Notes under the pieces: generated by a model
Told to the model about the DNA's origin: nothing
Database searches by the model: none
What the model saw: only the letters and a program-made list of their open reading frames with translations
In this document: piece after piece, positions 34,569 through 44,725 of the stretch
Position numbering within the stretch: position 1 is the stretch's first letter
How the letters are laid out: each line of letters begins with the position of its first letter
Assembly: GCA_903813345.2 (NCBI GenBank)
Contig: CAIIXF020000002.1
Location: forward strand, 24,814,455-24,878,454
Direction of reading: 5' to 3'
Length of the DNA stretch: 64,000 nt
DNA from: Owenia fusiformis
Lineage: Eukaryota > Annelida > Polychaeta > Sabellida > Oweniidae
Position numbers and translations under genes: made by a program

Positions 34569-35662
34569 TAAACAGGATCTTAAGAGGTTCTGGACAAATC
34601 ATTTGATTCTGGACTTGTCATATTTTTTTTTCAACGAAATCACATCCAAGGGTTGAATTTTTATTAGCTATTTAGAGAGTGAGTCCTGCCTAGTATTAAT
34701 TTCAATAAAAAAGTTAAAATAGAACCCTATTTGAGAGTCAATCTAATACTTACATTACATTGATAAATTAAGGCAAATCCTGAAATATTTTTAAAGTGCG
34801 TTTTTTAATGAAATATTATCCAGCAAGTATTTAAATGAAACGGTCTTATTTAAATACAAATCATAACATGATATTTTTCATGAAACATTTTTCAATGAAA
34901 TTCAATTGAAGGGTCAAGATAAAACGAGCTAATTTAGGTGAAAACCCTTACATGATGATGTGTTTTCATAACTTCTTTCATAAAATTCCATCAAGGGGTG
35001 AAGATAAAATGATCGAATTTAAGTGATTTAAGGATCACGAGAATATGTTTTCTTTGATATTTTCTATGAAATCCCATCCAATGGTCAAGGTAAAATTTTG
35101 ATTTTGATTTTGATTTGGTCACGTGTTCGAAAGATCCATATAAGGCCCATAGAATCAAATAGGAACGTCATTTTGAATGTCACGTGATAGATCCATATAA
35201 GGCTTTTAGAACCATTTATGGAAAGATGAGGGAAGCCCCTGACACCTGTTTCACGATTTTTATGCACTTCATTATTGTACCGAAGTTTGCCGATTCGATT
35301 CGTCGTATGTCGGAATCCTGGTGACAATTTTATACTCCATTGGAGTATTTTTGACCTACTTCTTATGACGGAAATTCCCGAACCTTGTTCGGATTAATCC
35401 GGATTTTCTGACCTACTTTATCTACCGAGATTTCACGAGTTAACATTCGTCTCATTCCGGAATCCTGGTGACAATTTTATACTCCATTGGAGTATTTTTG
35501 ATCTACTTTTTTCTGGATTTTGCCCTACTTATTATATCTTGACAACAAGCAAATCAAAAAGTTCGACATGAACGGGTCTCGATCAACTAACCTTGACTAT
35601 GGAAGCCAGGCACGCTAACCATGAGGCCAACGAGCTACCGATATGAAAGAACAAAAGTATTA
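34569..35662 (+). repeat. Inner inverted arm, left
   Basis: Starts AAACAGGATCTTAAGAGG and ends at ...GAACAAAAGTATTA. It is nearly identical to the reverse complement of 41676-42768, including an 80-codon frame present in both arms that is non-coding in appearance. The high identity means recent insertion or ongoing gene conversion between the arms. Confidence 0.92.
35573..35641 (-). other. tRNA-like Pol III promoter in left inner arm
   Basis: This is the inverted copy of the tRNA-like segment at 41699-41765. See that entry. Confidence 0.5.
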
Positions 35663-37351
35663 TATATTTATACCGAGCGTCAATTCAAAATGATCCTCAC
35701 TTTTGTCTCCACTTAAATACGACTCGTCAGTTGCAATTGTATCCAGAATAGTAGAACGCCTATGCCGCTAGTGAATAACCAAGTCCCAGGTGAGTGGTTC
35801 GTATCCCTCCGTGATATACTGTTTTTGTTTTATTAAATACGACAGAAAGGAGCAAGGTGTAGGTTGAAAACAAGACGTTAGTTTGTTTCAAAACAGTTTG
35901 GAAACATTAATCTCTGGAACATTATTTTTTCAACACTGATACAAATTTCCCTGACATTTCCCTGACATGTCTACCGTTTCAAAATTCCCGGTCATCTTTG
36001 GCCCTTTTGACCTAATTTTAAAATTACCTGACATTTCCAGCACTTGGAAAATCAAGTCAATTTCCCTGACATTTCCAGGTGTGTATGAACCCTGGAAATA
36101 TCCCACTGGCTCGCCCTATGAATCGCTAGCACAGATTGGATTGATTAGTGTTTCAAAATGGTGGACGAAGTGTTTGATTAGATAATTTACATATTAAGCT
36201 TCTTAAAGGGGCAACAAGGCCTGTACATAGAAAATTCGAAATTTTTACATTTTCTGAATTTTTAGGGCAACATTTGGCTTTAACATCTTTTTTTATACAT
36301 TTTTTCTTAAAATGTATGGATAAACAATAAAATTTCAGCATTAAGCAGTGCAAATTCAGTTCAAAGATCCGACTCGTTTAAAGAAGAATATCAGCAGCTT
36401 AAATCACGCCTTGTGATCATACAAAATGGATGGAGGGGGGGGGGGGGGTAGGCGATTTCTGCAAGAAAACTCAACAAATTTGGAAGATTTATTTTTTTCA
36501 AGATAAAATTTACAACTGAATTGCCAAATGAATAGGCGCAGTGCATGGCAAAATATGTAAGGTCTTCTAGTAATTTTTGAACTGATACGCTTCTAAGATA
36601 TGAGATCTATTATAAAAGGCGCATCATCATCATCATCATCAACGTGCAAAAGTCAATGATTTTGCTATAAATCAGGCAACAATGGTCTACACGACCTGTA
36701 ATAAATAGGTATGAGGGGCGTTATTAGAGAATTTTCGTTATAAGTTTTTTAACTTATACGTATACTTATACTTATAAACCCAATAAACAAGGTGTTTCAT
36801 AATTTCCTAATTCGTCGGGAAATATCTCCTAGGACGGTAATAAAAAGGGCCAATGGCATACCATCCGTACCCCCTTGATGTAAAGCATGTTTAGTTGTGT
36901 CATATGTGTTTTCTAGAATCAAATAGGCTGATATAGCACAGGGGTTTTACAGATTTATCTACTCTCAAATATATTTTTTGTAGATGATCGTTTTGAATCA
37001 CCTTGTAGAAATAACGAAGGGAGAATTAGTTCAGCTAATGAATGAGTCGAGCTATTTGATTGGATACTATGCCTATTCAGCCGATTAATTTTAATAAGCC
37101 ATTCTGGTCAATAGGTCCACACATATACTATGCGGAGATCCAACTCTGTAAGTTTATAATCTGCGTATAAAGGCCCTTTTATACGTAAAAACTTAAAAAT
37201 TGACCTTATAATTTCATGAGAACTTTGAAATGATCGACTCGTTCGTGTAGTGATTCACTTTAAAGGGTCTTGTTTATCGTACACTACAAGGACCCGTCAA
37301 CTAGAATTTAGTTTATCGTGTTCATAATTGACACTAGCAAAGGACATTGTA
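35663..37351. other. Interior of SGNH/Gag element, no ORF
   Basis: Repeated TTTCCCTGACATTTCC strings occur near 35945-36080. A G15 homopolymer lies near 36432, and a small (ATC)n tract near 36620. TTAGAGAATTTTCGTTATAAG at 36719 is inverted at 38575-38616, and AAAGGGTCTTGT at 37262 is inverted near 38541. A further element may therefore surround the mariner remnant. No RT or recombinase motif is seen. Confidence 0.5.
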
Positions 37352-38439
37352 CGAGGGGTGATCAATAAGTAATGGACGCTTTTTTACACAGATACTTTTT
37401 ATAGACCAATCCCTTTGATTTTCCTACCAGTGATACGTCATTCAATTATCTATCAATTCTGAAAATTTGAAGACAAAATATATAATATATGTTGATATAT
37501 CCTTATTTCCGTGAAGGAGGTACAGGTACCCCGGGACCGACATTTACGTCATATATTCAGTTTTTAGCCAGTTTGGCAAATTTCAGTTAGATTTGAACTT
37601 TTTATATGCAACAAGTGTTGTGTTGTTTGACATTTTTTGCTGACTGGTAACACATAAACAGAAAGTATTGTGATGTCAGAGTGTTGTATGGAAGGGGTTT
37701 GCAGGTCAATTTGAGAAAGCATTGTGGAAGAAAGGGGTGGTGAGAGAAGGGAACACCCTACTCCATATGGACAATGCACCTGCCCACAGATCTCAAAATG
37801 TTCAGAAAACAATATCCCTGGACCTCAAAATTGAGCTCTTGGCCAATGCACCATATTGTGCAGATCTGCTCACATGTGACTTATTTATTTCTATACTACT
37901 TATTTCTATAGAGAAAGGATGCAGGTTTATTGCCATTGATGAAATAAAACAACTCGTGCAACTGCATCTTGCTACCATGTCAGAGAATGGATTCAGCCTT
38001 GTCTCACAATCTTGCGAGTTAAGAGGATGAGTAATTGTGTACATGTAGCATTTGATTGAACCTATGTAGAGGGACCTGTGGAATGAATGTGGCATGAATA
38101 CCACATAGTGATGATAAAATATTCAAAATCAACTATGACATAACAAAATGGGGTAATTCATGACCATAATGGTTTGTTTTGTTCAGCCTGCATTCAACTG
38201 CATTGCATGTTAAACAAGTTAAAATAACTTTAGAATGTTTGACGTAAATGTCGGTCCCGGGGTACCTACACATCCTTCACGGAAATAAAGATATATCAAA
38301 ATATATTACATGTTTTGTTTTCAAATCTTCAGAGTTGATAGATAATTGAATGACGTATCACTGGTAAGAAAATCAAAGGGATTGGTCTATAAAAAGCATC
38401 TGTGTAAAAAAGCGTCCATTACTTATTGATCACCCCTCG
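37352..38439 (+). mobile_element. Mariner-type element remnant with ~200-bp inverted ends
   Basis: The ends CGAGGGGTGATCAATAAGTA and its inverse are flanked by TA (37350-37351, 38440-38441). Inverted pairing runs about 200 bp, to GACATTTACGTCA on each side, including GGTACCCCGGGACCGACA. The internal transposase is truncated. Length is 1088 bp. It is inserted within the SGNH/Gag element. Confidence 0.9.
37722..38030 (+). pseudogene. Mariner transposase catalytic-domain remnant
   Basis: The 102-codon frame contains LLHMDNAPAHRSQNVQ, the classic mariner motif around the second catalytic Asp, then YCADLLTCDLFI in place of 'SPDLAPCDFFLF', which holds the third Asp. The DNA-binding domain and first catalytic Asp are missing, so the protein is inactive. 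It lies centrally between the long inverted ends, as expected for the element's own gene. Confidence 0.85.
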
Positions 38440-38748
38440 TATTCGCAGTCCCTAGTTGATGATGAAGCTTGACTATATCGGGAATAGTTATGCCCCACTT
38501 GGTACAGATTATGAAAATCAATTTGAATTGATTTTAGTTCGACAAGACCCTTTAAACTATAAGTATACGTATAAGTTTTTGAAACAACTTATAACGAAAA
38601 TTCTCTATTATCACAACACTGACATTGCTCACTTTTTAAAGTTGTTTCAAAGCGTTATATGTAAATGGGCGTGTGGAAGGCCCGTGGGTGGCAATAAAAT
38701 AACTCGAACTTCAAATTAAAATATATATAAAATAGTATATTTCAAACT

Positions 38749-39612
38749 TCAATGTTTACACTTAAAGCAATAGTGGTGGAATTTGCATTCAGATTTTTTG
38801 AAGCAAGTTTGGCCTAATTGGAATTTGTAACAGAATCCTTTGGGGATGTTTGGTTTTGACTTGCTATTGCTTGGGTATTGAGAGTTAATGTGCTTGTTAT
38901 TTTGCTGTTGCTTTCCCTCGAGGGAAGTAAAAATGAATAACGTGGGATGGGGCTGGTCCCAGGGTAATGATATATTATTGGCCCTTGCCCGTCGAAAATT
39001 TTCGTCGTAGTAGTTCCAGTCCAAATGATTTTCCGCTAATTTCCTTACATTCTGGCCATAGTGCATTAACGGAATTGCATCCGTGCCATATTTTGTGCAA
39101 TGTATGGTGGTGAAAATATGGAAAGCGGAAATCCATTCTTCAATGGAAACTAATTTAAAATTACCTTGGGCCTTGGTTATTTTAAGATTACCTGATTTGG
39201 ATTGTTTCAAATCGAATTCTGAGTCTTTGACTCGTGAATGTTTAGGGAGAAGTGACCCGAACTCTACGTACTCGTTATTCCAGATTTTTTGCTTAATAGC
39301 TGTTGGCACATGCATGTCGATAGGTATTTGGAAAGAAAATGCCTTAGAAGGAGCTTCGGGCTCATTGAGGTTTGTTTCCGTACCTAATCTTGGGAATGAG
39401 ACCTCGCCGTCTGAATCCCCAGAGTCCTCGCGATCGCTAGTAGAGTTGTCTCCTGTATTTGCTGATGTTGCAGGTTGCTGGGATAGACTTTCTACCACCC
39501 GTTTCGTGATTTCCACCACCAACTCCTCATTCAACTTCTGCTTCTTTGTTGAAGGTTTTCTTCCGGGTGCCCTTGAAGGCGATCCCCTGGGTCTTAGTTG
39601 TCTCTTAGGCAT
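38749..39612 (-). CDS. Gag-like nucleic-acid-binding protein with CCCH zinc finger (retroelement ORF)
   Basis: The 287-residue frame is read from the second ATG (MPKRQLRPRG...), because that gives a basic, proline-rich start. An in-frame ATG 18 codons upstream is possible, but a TTTTATTTGCAG acceptor-like site precedes ATCATG, suggesting a spliced leader exon. Order: basic N-terminus with KPSTKKQK; Ser/Asp-rich acidic linker; a central region with WISAFHIFTTIHCTKYG, typical of Gag-like ORFs paired with tyrosine-recombinase elements; a Q/N-rich stretch; and a C-terminal CYKFQLGQTC...C...HH finger (C-x8-C-x5-C-x3-H). Its role would be binding element RNA. The frame is intact. Confidence 0.65.
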   Translation of the reverse strand: MPKRQLRPRGSPSRAPGRKPSTKKQKLNEELVVEITKRVVESLSQQPATSANTGDNSTSDREDSGDSDGEVSFPRLGTETNLNEPEAPSKAFSFQIPIDMHVPTAIKQKIWNNEYVEFGSLLPKHSRVKDSEFDLKQSKSGNLKITKAQGNFKLVSIEEWISAFHIFTTIHCTKYGTDAIPLMHYGQNVRKLAENHLDWNYYDENFRRARANNISLPWDQPHPTLFIFTSLEGKQQQNNKHINSQYPSNSKSKPNIPKGFCYKFQLGQTCFKKSECKFHHYCFKCKH

Positions 39613-39762
39613 GATCTGCAAATAAAACGAGAGACGCGGTGGGAAAATAAAGAAAGTTAAGGACATATGATTAGATATTCGTTGATTTATTTATACGATT
39701 ACGTAACAGCGATATTTTACAATTTTAATAAAGCAAGACAAACAAAGACAAACAAATTACAA

Positions 39763-40320
39763 GCCATATTTTGTCTCTACAGATAATAATTTCAATCCGT
39801 GAGATGAAGTATGAGGATAATAATTTCAACCCTCGAATCAAACGATTTAAATGCCATTTTTTGTCTCAACAGATACGAATTTCAATTCGTGAGATGAAGT
39901 ATGAGGATAATAATTTCAATCCTCGATCAAACAATTTAAATGCCATTTTTTGTCTCAACAGATACTAATTTCAATCAGTGAGATGTAGTATGAGGATAAT
40001 AATTTCAATCCTCGAACAAACAAATAAACGCCATTTTGTCTCGACAGATACTAATTTCAATCTGTGAGATAAAGTATGAGGATAATAATTTCAATCCTCG
40101 AACAAACATATAAACGCCATTTTTGTCTCGACAGATACTAATTTCAATCCGTGAGATAAAGTATGAGGATAATGATTTCAACCCTCAAACAAATAGAACG
40201 TAATACTATTTAAGAGGGCACTAAAGTCTTTAATTAAGGATACTTATTTCAATCCTTGAGACCGTTAAAAAGGTAATAGTTGTTGTCCGTAGTTTGGATA
40301 TGATTTCAATCCAAGGGACA
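39763..40320. repeat. Tandem array of covarying hairpins with constant ATTTCA loop
   Basis: Five ~86-90-bp units (starts near 39763, 39853, 39942, 40030, 40116) each hold two hairpins, followed by two lone ones near 40236-40260 and 40294-40316. The loop core is ATTTCA throughout, mostly AATTTCA. Stems differ but stay paired: ACAGAT/ATCTGT, GAGGAT/ATCCTC, AAGGAT/ATCCTT, TTGGAT/ATCCAA. Outer TCTC/GAGA pairing extends some. It lies between the SGNH and Gag-like ORFs of the element. It looks like CRISPR superficially, but it is not: there is no unique spacer series and the host is an animal. Confidence 0.85.
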
Positions 40321-40623
40321 AGTGAGCCTTGTGGTTAAATCTCACAATCAAATGCTCAGAAGCTGATTCTGAGCGATGCACAAACAATGATATAATTCAA
40401 ATGGCTACTGTATTAAGACAAGGAATGGTTACCCAGCTTTCGGCAGCTCGAGAAATATATATTGAGTGCTGCATTACCTTTGCCCTGTTTGCGTGATGAT
40501 ATATATAAAGATATATTTCTAATACAATAATTGTTTTTCAATTAAATCTTTATACCACTACCCCATGCTACGAGTAGAAAAATACAATAATGGGTCTTAC
40601 CAGCAATGCTTATGTTTTGTATA
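40321..40623. other. Short gap between hairpin array and SGNH ORF
   Basis: Nothing recognisable beyond AT-rich sequence. Confidence 0.4.
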
Positions 40624-41196
40624 TTAATTAAGTTGGCTTTCACCGAAGATGCATGCTTGCTTGTAGCTTTGATAGAGTTTATAATTTCCGCGATCATTGT
40701 AATGGACACCGTCTTCAATGTAGAGGTTAAATTGGCTATTCCTAATACCTCTGTGGTGCCACAGCTTTGCGAATGGAATGTGCTCTAATAATGCTGTCAG
40801 AATACGATTGCATAGCATGACATTTTCATTGTATTTTAAAGGAGCTGATTTTCTTTGTATAAGTTCAGATACTAAAATGTATTCGACGTGATATTCTTGG
40901 TGTAATTTTATGACTAGATTTTCTATATCGGAGGCTACTGTTTCGGGTCTTTTTCCGTTTGAGATATCATTTCCTCCAATTTGTAAGATGACTATGTTTG
41001 GCGGATTTTTTAATTTATTTTCCAATGTTTCATTCAATATTGTCCCTACTTTTCTACCGCCCAAACCGTCATATCTAATATGAATGCGTTCTAGCCCAAG
41101 ATTCCATTTAACGCGTTTGTCTTCAGTTGTGCGAACATAATTCTTAAAGCGCCTAACAAAGGAATGTCCAATTAGCATTGCTGATAATCCATCCAT
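40624..41196 (-). CDS. SGNH/GDSL-type hydrolase (retroelement-associated)
   Basis: The 190-residue frame has the SGNH blocks in order. Block I is MLIGHSFVRRF with nucleophile Ser12. A DGLGGRKV glycine block (43-50) could supply the oxyanion hole. Block III is LQIGGNDIS with Asn76. Block V is DGVHYNDRG with Asp162 and His165. All catalytic positions are present and the frame is open, so it could be active as an esterase or lipase-like enzyme. SGNH ORFs accompany Ngaro-type tyrosine-recombinase retrotransposons and the ORF1 of some CR1-like LINEs; here the partner is the Gag-like ORF on the same strand. The host gene alternative is less likely because of the inverted arms around it. Confidence 0.75.
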   Translation of the reverse strand: MDGLSAMLIGHSFVRRFKNYVRTTEDKRVKWNLGLERIHIRYDGLGGRKVGTILNETLENKLKNPPNIVILQIGGNDISNGKRPETVASDIENLVIKLHQEYHVEYILVSELIQRKSAPLKYNENVMLCNRILTALLEHIPFAKLWHHRGIRNSQFNLYIEDGVHYNDRGNYKLYQSYKQACIFGESQLN

Positions 41197-41675
41197 GTTA
41201 CAAAATGTATAAAGGAACAGATACTCACAGGGTTTAATAGATATCGCTTTAGATGGTGAAGAGATTTATATCCTCCTTCCGAGTCCTGTCCACTATGGAA
41301 TTTGGTAAATGATCGAATTCAATCCACAAACTGTGTATTTATTAACTTATAAGTTCGTAAAGTAAAAATATGTTATAAATTGTATATAAATAGTGTTCTT
41401 TCTTATGTTATATAATATTTTCTTAATATAACAATGCTGAATAGCTTGTAAAGTTGAAACAATAATTTTTTAACAAATCAATGCTTATTTATGTTGTCTG
41501 TTTCGAAACATGAAACTGAATGAAGGATGCTGTCTAGCTAGGAAGTAGTAGATAGACCCAAGATGTAACTCGAGACACACGTGTATAACTGAAAGTGAAA
41601 GCCAGTACATGATTGGATATCCGGCCAGTCGGTATAAATCCATTTAAGGTCCACTTGCAGATTCCTTAAATTACT
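41197..41675. other. Upstream region of SGNH ORF
   Basis: This should hold the promoter for the minus-strand ORFs. I see TATATA-like strings near 41385 but nothing decisive. Confidence 0.35.
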
Positions 41676-42768
41676 TAATACTTTTGTTCTTTCATATCGG
41701 TAGCTCGTTGGCCTCATGGTTAGCGTGCCTGGCTTCCATAGTCAAGGTTAGTTGATCGAGACCCGTTCATGTCGAACTTTTTGATTTGCTTGTTGTCAAG
41801 ATATAATAAGTAGGGCAAAAATCCAGAAAAAGTAGATCAAAAATACTCCAATGGAGTATAAAATTGTCACCAGGATTCCGGAATGAGACGAATGTTAACT
41901 CGTGAAATCTCGATAGATAAAGTAGGTCAGAAAATCCGGATTAATCCGAACAAGGTTCGGGAATTTCCGTCATAAGAAGTAGGTCAAAAATACTCCAATG
42001 GAGTATAAAATTGTCACCAGGATTCCGAAATACGACGAATCGAATCGGCAAACTTCGGTACAATAATGAAGTGCATAAAAATCGTGAAACAGGTGTCAGG
42101 GGCTTCCCTCATCTTTCCATAAATGGTTCTAAAAGCCTTATATGGATCTATCACGTGACATTCAAAATGACGTTCCTATATGATTCTATGGGCCTTATAT
42201 GGATCTTTCGAACACGTGACCAAATCAAAATCAAAATCAAAATTTTACCTTGACCATTGGATGGGATTTCATAGAAAATATCAAATAAAACATATTCTCG
42301 TGATCCTTAAATCACTTAAATTCGATCATTTTATCTTCACCCCTTGATGGAATTTTATGAAAGAAGTTATGAAAACACATCATCATGTAAGGGTTTTCAC
42401 CTAAATTAGCTCGTTTTATCTTGACCCTTCAATTGAATTTCATTGAAAAATGTTTCATGAAAAATATCATGTTATGATTTGTATTTAAATAAGACCGTTT
42501 CATTTAAATACTTGCTGGATAATATTTCATTAAAAAACGCACTTTAAAAATATTTCAGGATTTGCCTTAATTTATCAATGTAATGTAAGTATTAGATTGA
42601 CTCTCAAATAGGGTTCTATTTTAACTTTTTTATTGAAATTAATACTAGGCAGGACTCACTCTCTAAATAGCTAATAAAAATTCAACCCTTGGATGTGATT
42701 TCGTTGAAAAAAAAATATGACAAGTCCAGAATCAAATGATTTGTCCAGAACCTCTTAAGATCCTGTTT
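41676..42768 (-). repeat. Inner inverted arm, right
   Basis: Nearly identical inverse of 34569-35662; ends ...CCTCTTAAGATCCTGTTT. It contains the tRNA-like segment at its inner edge. Confidence 0.92.
41699..41765 (+). other. tRNA-like Pol III promoter at inner edge of arm
   Basis: TTGGCCTCATGGTTAGCGTG resembles an A box, and GTTGATCGAGACCC, about 35 bp further, resembles a B box. The cloverleaf stems do not close, so it is tRNA-derived rather than a tRNA. The same segment sits inverted at 35573-35641, so each arm begins with it. Confidence 0.5.
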
Positions 42769-43477
42769 TTATTCAAATTCTAATGATTTTCTAGTTGTCT
42801 TAAAATGGTCGGGCTAAATCCCCATTGACACAACGCTGAAAAACCTTTAAAAGTTCATTTATTATTATAAAGATCACAATTATAATGTGAAATCACAATC
42901 CACATGTCAATAAGGTCGTATATAAGTTATATTCAAATGGTGTTTTAATTGATCCAAATGGAATTGTTTCTTAAATCAAGAAATTTAGTGACTCTGGGAA
43001 TACATTTACATGTATTCTAGCCCTACCCCAGCCCTTCCAATACCCATGATGCCATCTATTTTCCATTTATATGGAAAAAGGTCAATTGAATCTGAAAGAC
43101 ATCGCACGGGTATCAAAGGCTGTATTTAAACAATTTAAACATATCGAAAGTCTCCTCAACAATATATTAATAATTTCTCATAGGGAAAACTCGTGCTATC
43201 AATTGTTTTCAGCATGATTTTGGTCTTCGGAAATTGATATCTTCAAAACTAGACATTCAATACCATTTTATTTTTGAACATGTCTTAGATCCCTTGTTGA
43301 ATAATGTTTTCATGCAATAAAAATCAGAAAAAGAAGATCCTCTTATGAGTAAATAGGTTCAATATTCTGAAAAATGTTGACATGGGGTCCCTCATAATTT
43401 TTCGAATTGTTTGATTGATATTTTTATCATCATGGGTACTTCACTTGAAAGAAAACTTATTGTTTTAATAAAAACTA
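42769..43477. other. Gene-free spacer of outer element, right side
   Basis: AT-rich, with no ORF or repeat. It is not similar to the left spacer. Confidence 0.5.
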
Positions 43478-44725
43478 TTTACACTACACGCGACATTCCA
43501 AGACGTTTTGGCTAAAACGTTTTAGAAAAGGTATGTTGAGTTTACACCACCATTTTCAAGACGTCTTACGAAATATGATTGAGTTTACACCTGTTTTTCT
43601 AAAACGTCTTAGAGATATGTAGGTATACATGTAAAATGAAAAAAGCAGTCCAGTACTGGTTGAACGACGGTTCAGTCAATATAGCTATTCCTTTCCCGCT
43701 TCTATACTTTGTACTAAAGAATGCATCGGTTTCACAAAAATATGTCCTAAAGACAACATTGTCAAAAGCATGAAAGAGAGCAGGGAGATATTATGCACAA
43801 ATTAGGATTATGATAAATCTCCAGGCAAATAAGTTATTTTATAATTTTCGGATGAAATTGGGAACAAGCGATAACACCCTATGCAGACAGAGCCTGTGGG
43901 AAATATTGGGTGCGGCGCAAATGAGCGGAGGGTGCGGAGCTAACGGTCATTTTTGAATTTCAAATTGGGATATTTCTGAAGCTATGCCGGAGGTACGTTT
44001 ATGGAGCTGCTCCGCACCAAATATTTAGAGGGGGCTCATATCTGAAAAACATTTCCGAATTTTTATAAAATCACACAGATACTGCCTGGCTTCCAAGATG
44101 CAAAATTAATTTGTATAGATAGTGTACCTTGAACACCATTTTTATGAATGCTGGGGACTCAGTATTAAAAGGATAATTTCAAAAGATATAGGTCTGGGAA
44201 AGGTTTAAGGCACACTGCGTCGCTATAGAATGAATTGCACTACTATTTTCACAATTGTATTGATATTTGGTGTCAAATACACATATCTTGGTATGCTTGA
44301 AGTCCCAAAACGGCTTAGTTTCAGAAATATCCCAAATTTAAATTCAAAAATGACCGTTAGCTCCGCACCCTCCGCTCATTTGCTCCGCACCCAATATTTC
44401 CCACAGGCTCTGTCTGCATAGGGTGGATAAGACAAAAGAAAGGACCATGCAACATGTGTAAATGGAAAGTTTCAAATATTTCGTTCGGCGCAACGCAAAA
44501 AAACGGGCTAAGAGCTCCTAGCTAAAATCGATGGATTTACTCTCGCTTGTAAAACGTTTTAACGCTAAGACGTCTTGGCTATGACTAGGGTCCTAAAACG
44601 TTTTAGCTAAGCGCTCTTAGCCGAGAGCTCTTGAGAAAATCTGGATTTACATTACATTTGTAAAACGTTTTAACGCTAAAACGTTTTAGCCAAGACGTTT
44701 TAGGGCTCCTGTGTAAATCCAACAA
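43478..44725 (-). repeat. Outer right arm, ACGT palindromes, split by insertion
   Basis: Inverse of 32779-33215 in two blocks (43478-43760 and 44500-44725), with AAAACGTTTT-type palindromes about eleven times. The second block contains an extra duplicated segment (GCTAAGACGTCTTGGC then GCTAAAACGTTTTAGCC), so it is longer than the left arm. Confidence 0.75.
43875..44425. mobile_element. 551-bp element with ~100-bp TIRs and 5-bp GATAA duplication
   Basis: The ends CACCCTATGCAGACAGAGCC and its inverse pair for about 100 bp, including GGTGCGGAGCTAACGGTCAT. It is flanked by GATAA on both sides (43870-43874, 44426-44430), a clean target duplication. There is no transposase inside; a 63-codon frame at 44230-44421 runs through the right TIR. 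The 5-bp duplication and CAC...GTG ends are compatible with few superfamilies (Transib makes 5-bp duplications, but its usual heptamer differs), so I leave it unassigned. Confidence 0.88.

Larger units (their letters stand above)
34569..42768 (-). mobile_element. 8.2-kb element with ~1.1-kb inverted arms, Gag-like and SGNH-hydrolase ORFs
   Basis: The arms at 34569-35662 and 41676-42768 are inverted and nearly identical. Between them, on the minus strand, lie an SGNH hydrolase ORF (40624-41196), a hairpin array (39763-40320) and a CCCH-finger Gag-like ORF (38749-39612). A mariner-type remnant is inserted at 37352-38439. Gag plus SGNH hydrolase is known from tyrosine-recombinase retrotransposons of the Ngaro/DIRS type, and inverted terminal repeats are known from DIRS. 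I see no reverse transcriptase, RNase H or recombinase, so this copy is internally deleted or relies on a partner. The superfamily is not proven. Confidence 0.6.
32779..44725. mobile_element. Outer foldback element with ACGT-palindrome arms, enclosing a second element
   Basis: The ends read TTGTTGGATTTACAC and its inverse (left from 32779, right to 44725). Pairing continues through both arms: AACGCTAAAACGTTTTAGCC-type strings, GAAAATCTGGATTTACATTA, AGAATGCATCGG, and CATTTTCAAGACGTCTTACG. The left arm is about 437 bp and the right arm about 1250 bp because a 551-bp TIR element sits in it. The loop includes 33216-34568 and 42769-43477 plus a second inverted element (34569-42768). No transposase for the outer element is visible. 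Confidence 0.75.

Noticed and set aside
35085-35327. 80-codon ORF present in both inner arms (also 42011-42253)
   Set aside because: Its duplication simply reflects the inverted arms, and the composition is not protein-like.
35796-35812. Second tRNA-like B box (GTGGTTCGTATCCC)
   Set aside because: No matching A box at the right distance.
36432-36448. Poly-G run as a functional element
   Set aside because: A simple homopolymer, likely slippage; no context supports a role.
39083-39625. 180-codon plus-strand ORF
   Set aside because: It is antisense to the Gag-like ORF, which has a finger motif and protein-like composition; the plus frame has none.
39763-40320. CRISPR array (ATTTCAATCC-like repeat ends at regular spacing)
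   Set aside because: The genome is animal, intervening sequence is itself repeated, and each site is a hairpin with variable stems. There are no unique spacers and no cas genes.
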